64,000 nt of DNA from assembly GCA_035610835.1 (NCBI GenBank), contig CM069455.1, positions 51,812,639-51,876,638 on the forward strand. The letters run 5' to 3'. The stretch is from Ophiura sarsii. Lineage: Eukaryota; Echinodermata; Ophiuroidea; Amphilepidida; Ophiuridae. A program made the position numbers and the translations under genes. Under the pieces are notes generated by a model, which worked only from the letters and a program-made list of their open reading frames with translations, ran no database searches and was not told the DNA's origin. This document shows positions 55,001-61,000 of the stretch, one piece after another. Position 1 is the stretch's first letter; every line of letters begins with the position of its first letter.

Positions 55001-58000
55001 AAGTTCCTCTAGGTGATGCAACCCATTGAATATACCAGGGGTCAGGGATGGTAAAGTATTCTCGTTAAACTTTAAGGTTCTTAAATAAAGAAGCCCTTGA
55101 AACAGGTGTTTGTTAAGTTGAGATAAGAAATTGTGAGAAAGGTCCAGGACTGAGAGCCTTTGACAGCTCTGAAGTAAATTTGGATCTAAATGATCAATAT
55201 AATTTCCTTGTAAACTCAGATAGGATACATTTCTAAGCTCTGCAAAGGAATTATTATACAAATGTGTCAGTCTGTTTTCAGAAATGTCCAAGAAGAGCAG
55301 AGTATTCTTTGAGTTTTGTATTTGTAGTTGTATATAATCAGTGAAGTGATTTGTGGCTAGGGACAATGTAATCAGGCTATTGAATTGATTGAACAAAGTA
55401 GGGTCTATCTTGGTTAGTAGGTTATCATTTAGATACAAAATTTGCAAATGAGCTATACTTGAAAACATATCGAGTGTTAGTTCATACAACGAATTACCAC
55501 TCAAATAGAGTTGTTTTAGATGATCAAGACCAAATAATGCATCCTTTGATAGGTACAACAATTGATTTGATGAAATATCTAGTACTTGCAGTTGATCTAG
55601 TCCCTTAAATGTCCCATCTTCAATATTAGCGATCTTGTTCCGAGAGAGAAGTAGGTAGTTGATACTGGTGAGATGTCTAAATGATCCGGCAGTAACATGG
55701 GCTATGTCTCTTTGAGATGCATTCAGTGATGACATATTGATTAATCCGTCACTTGATTCATAGATGAGGAAAATACTGTAGTTTTGTTGCTGATTAGGAC
55801 AGTCAATTTCAAATCTCTGGAAATACACAGTACAATAACATGTCTCGCGACAGTTTGGTAATCCTGCATTGGACACATTTGTGTTCAGCGGAAAATCAGG
55901 CTGATCAACCGATGGTACAGATTCCAAGTCCAGAGAATTAAAGTCAATGAATGCTTGAGATAAGGCTGGATTATCTTCCAGAATTTGGTTATAAGATATC
56001 AGGTCATAGCTAACGGTATATGTTCTGTCAAAATGCACCATGTTGCTGCAAAGACCTTTATCACTTGGTAAGGAGGAGAACCCTTTGTCTATACCGCACT
56101 TGCCTTTGTTAGAGAATCCATCTTTTAGAGACAGTGGTCGTAGTTCAAGCCTAACTGATGCTTTGATGTGGATTTTGAGATGATTGCTGGTAAAAATCAT
56201 ACTACAAGGCTGTTCAGGTTTCTCTCTGAACGCTATGATACCGGTGTCCCAACAGTCTTCCTCTGGGCCCGTCTCAAAGTAGAAATAATCATAAATGGTC
56301 TGGTTTGATACATCCAAGATTATTCCCATTCCATCAGGGGCAATGACAGAAAAAGTGCAGTTTACACTCTCCTTTGTATTCAAAATTATAGAGGCATTCG
56401 TCAAGGTGAGCTCATCTGTTTGCTCACACATGGATCTAGTGTCTCTTCTTGTTGTATCCATAGGCAGTGTTTGGGTGATTTGTGAAATAGTCCCATACAT
56501 CGTCGGAACAGTGGTTGGATTGGTTGACACAAACTCAGACTTGTTTCCAGCAGGTGTTACTATCACAGGTTTAGTCTCATTTCCAGTGGTATTGCTATAT
56601 GCCAATGTGGTATATGTTGTCGTAGAGTCATACCCAAGGGAAGTTTCACTCGGATGTGCACACACTATACCAACATTATACATTGTGCCATGAAAGAACA
56701 CCAATACAAATGCTAAACATAGCATTGTGTTGTGTACAGGGCTTTGCATGAACTGTGCCATGATATCCAAGGATGGATGGATAAATCGTCAATAGATCTC
56801 CATTCCTAATAGTGGCTATATCAATCTTTTGTAGTTGAGCTTTAAGGTAGAACTTTTTCTTGATCCAAAGTTTTTGATATTTGCTATAGGCTTGCTCAAC
56901 AATCAAAGTGATTGCTGGCGCGAATATGGCTGATGTGTTATATATTAATAGTAACTGCCTCATAAAGGGTGTGTACTACTGTAACACAACATTAGGCATG
57001 GTTGAATAGAGCAACATAATGCTTCAAATACACTAGTGGTTCGTACATACAATACCTGTATTAGGGTACTACTGCGCAGTTCTTTTCCATACAAGGGTTA
57101 TGTATCATTTTGGTGTGGATTTGGTTGAATACAGTAACACAATGCTGTAACTAGATTTGTCATGTTGGGAGTGCATCGGGGAATTTTTTAAAAAGTACTG
57201 GTGAATTCATTGCGTCAGTGGCATTTATCACCTATTTTCAGTTTATGATGTCATAGTAAGTGAAATAATGAACATTGTAAATGGTAATAAAATATTTTTG
57301 CTTGGAAAAAAAACCCTGAAAGGGCAACAGGGATTTGTTTTCAAAAAGTAATGGTGAATTGCTTCAGGGGAATTTATCACCTATTTTCAGTATTATGATG
57401 TCATTTTTGCTTGAAAAAAACCTGGGAGGGCAACAGGATTTTTTTTAAAGAACCGTATTATCCCTATTAAGTGGTCATTTGAAAATGCTGACCATTTGGT
57501 GGTCATTTGAAGATGCTGACCATTTGATGGTCATTTGAAGATGCTGACCATTTCAATTTCATGTACTAAATACAATGTACAAGTGGTAATTTGAGAAGGC
57601 TGACCACTTGACGTACTAACGAAAATGTACAATATTGGTCATTTGAGGCGGCTGACCATTTCATGTACTAAATGAAATATATGTACAAGTGGTCATTTGA
57701 GGATGCTGACCATTTGAAAAGGTGGGCGCTTATAAGGGATTGTTTGTTGGGTGTCATTGAGAAAAACAGGGTGGGCGCTTATAAGGTCCTGGGCGCTTAA
57801 TAGGGATAATACGGTACTGGTGAATTGCTTCAGTTGTATAGTACCTATTTTCAGTTTATGATGTCATAGTAAGTAAAATAATGAAAATTGTAAATGCTAA
57901 TAAAATATTTTTGCTTGAAAAAAACCCTGAAAGGGCAACGGGGATTTTTTTCAAAAAGTACTGGTGAATTGCTTCAGGGGAATTTATCACCTATTGTCAG

Positions 58001-61000
58001 TATTATGATGTCATAGTAAGTGGAATAATTGAATATGTTTGACATGGTAATAAAATATTTTTGTTGAATAGTAGTATGTGATGCGATCAATCAAGCATAT
58101 CCAGTCTGAGTTGGCCCAAATCAATTTTCTTTTCTTTTAAACTTAATCTTGATATTGCAGCTATTTTTAAACCAAAATTTCCTGACTTCATAGTAGTGGT
58201 TCAGTAAATCTTGTTATTCAGAGTATGACTGAAATGGTTTTGTTTTTTTGAGAAGGTTGTGACTGTTGTTATTATTGTACTTTTTCATTCACAAATTTAT
58301 ATGTCATTTTCAGGTATTTTGCTGTCTCATTTACAGGGTGAGTCAAAAAACATTGTGCACAATTTGAAACGGCCATTTGACCTTGATGCGTGCATTGAAC
58401 CATGAATTATTTGTTGTCAGTGTAAAGCGGTGTTAATCTAGGTTATCCTCCCAAAAAATGAAAGTAATCAACTGAAAAATACGCAAACTGTGGCAAGTTT
58501 TGTAAACTGACCGCGTTTTTCGCCATTCCTATGGGATTTACACACAGTAAAATTGGTTTTGCTAAATGGTCATTATCACTCACATTTATCATGTAAATTG
58601 ACAAAATGTTCCTGAAAAATCATTCTTTCACTCTGGGATAAGTAGTTAATCGTCTGATACCGAGTTGTCAAATGAAAAGTCAAATCTAAATGCAAGCATC
58701 ACCTGTTACAGAACACTATAGGATGCCACATCCTCCTTTGTTTAGGATGATGCATGGTGCTTTCTCACTCTCACTCCATACCATCATGCTGCAGTAATAT
58801 GCATGGCGAAAAACATGGTCAGTTTACAAAACTTGCCACAGTTTGCTTATTCTTAAGTCGATTACTTTCATTTTTTGGGAGGATAAACTAGATTAACACC
58901 GCTTTACACTGACAATACTAAATTCATGGTTCAATGCACGCATCAAGGTCAAATGGCCGTTTCAAATCGTTCACAATGTTTTTTGACTCACCCTGTATAT
59001 GTGACGCGATCAAGAGGAATGAGTCGGATGTCGGGGAATCCCAAATTGAGATATGGCCAATTCAAAATGGCGGCTTACATAAGTTTTGATGGAAATTCAT
59101 GTATACAATTTGACATAACTTTGGAACAAAACGTCGTATCGACATGGGGTTTTCAGTTTCTGAAAGCTCTAGGCATCTTCTTTAAAACTGTATTAAAAAC
59201 TCATTTTCGACAAGGGTCGACATCCGACTCATTCCTCTTGATCGCGTCACATATTAGATCCTCCAGAGATCCGCCAACTCATGAATGACAGGAAAGTCTG
59301 GGCCCAGTACGTTGCGATTGCTTCCTCTGTTTCGTCCACGGACGACCGATGATGATGATATATGAAAAAGAAAACATAAATTAGTTGGTATATATCTCAA
59401 AACCAACAATTATACAAGATTATACATTGGAAATGAGTAATTCAGATAAAAAGTGAAGGGAAAAAACCCTATTCTATGGGGGGAATTAACGCGGATTCTC
59501 AAAGAAGGAAAAAGTGACCATTAACAAGGATTATAGCTCGACGAATCATACTCACAGCAAAGGATACAGGTCCTCAAGATAAAGTTCAGACAGAAAATGA
59601 ACGTATTAAATAATTGTGTCAACAGTTTTGTTAGTAAATTATTTTTCCAGGCCTTACAATTTTGGGCTAAGATGACACATGACTATCGGCCCAAGCAACC
59701 CTTAACGCGGATTCAGGTTGAAAAAGACCTTATTCTCTGAAATTGGCAATTTTGATACCCTTAGCTTGTGGTCGAAAAAGCACCCTTAATCTGCGTTTTC
59801 GTTCACGCAGTTGATTACAACATTATACCTGACTGCCCCCCCTCCCCCCGGGCTGGCTGATTAGGGTTAAACACACAATTTTCAGTGCTTGTTAACCCTT
59901 AGACACTACGATTCACTACGGCAAAAAACAATGTCCGCACCGCTGCTACAGCATTCAATACGATGACGTTATCAACCAAGCTGATATGTGTGTACCAAAT
60001 CGCTGCCCGGGCGAGCGTTGGCAGGTTAGCCGAGTGGTTAGGGACGTGGCGCGGTGGTCGGAGGATCCGGGGGTTGAACCCGGGGTTTCGCTCCGATTCT
60101 TTGGATAAATATTCATACCTTGTCCCCCTCCCTCGGTTAGCCTTGGTTCCAGGCTGATCACTCACCCCCTTTTACACTATACTACATGTATATACTACAG
60201 TTGAGACTGCTGTACTTATTATTTCCTGCCACAGAACAATTTTGCTAACTGGATACAGGTACAATAAGCAGACTGTGTCCCAGCCTACATACCTAACACA
60301 TCCCTAGCCCGATGGAAATGACTAACAAGAGAGACTTGAAGCAAGTCTATCCCTCGGTATCCACACAAAAACATAGTCTGACTACCAAACTTAGCAGTGT
60401 TTAATTTGTATCCATAACTTTGCTTGATCCTAAATTTGCCATGATGTCCATAAACGAATTATTAAAGGGGCATTAAGAGATGTGGTGGAGGCAGCGCCCT
60501 CAATTACAAAAATATATGATAAAACTGGGATTTGTATATTTTTACAATTGTATACATGTATGAACTTACACCTATAAGGATTAAGAAAAATCAGCCCTCT
60601 TTGTACAACAAAACGTCGATTCAAAAATGCTGATCTCGCATGAATCCAACTGTGATCATGAAATTGACCATTTTGGAGAAAATTATAAAAAACATGTTTT
60701 TTGACCCATTTTAGGTTTGGAAAAGATAACTCAAAATATATTTTGTTAAATTTTGTCATACTAGTTTTATTATATTCCTCATGCAATTCCCTAGAAATTG
60801 TTTTTTTTTTTTAATTTTTACTTTATTATTTTTTGAATTACAGACCAAAAAGTGCCAAAAAAACTGTTTTTTAACCTCCAAAATCGTGAAAATCACGTTT
60901 TTTGGTAAAAAATCATATTTTTTGGCACTTTTTGTTCGATAATTCAAAAAATAATAAAGTAAAATTTTTTTTAAAAAAACGATTCCTAGGGAATTGCATG

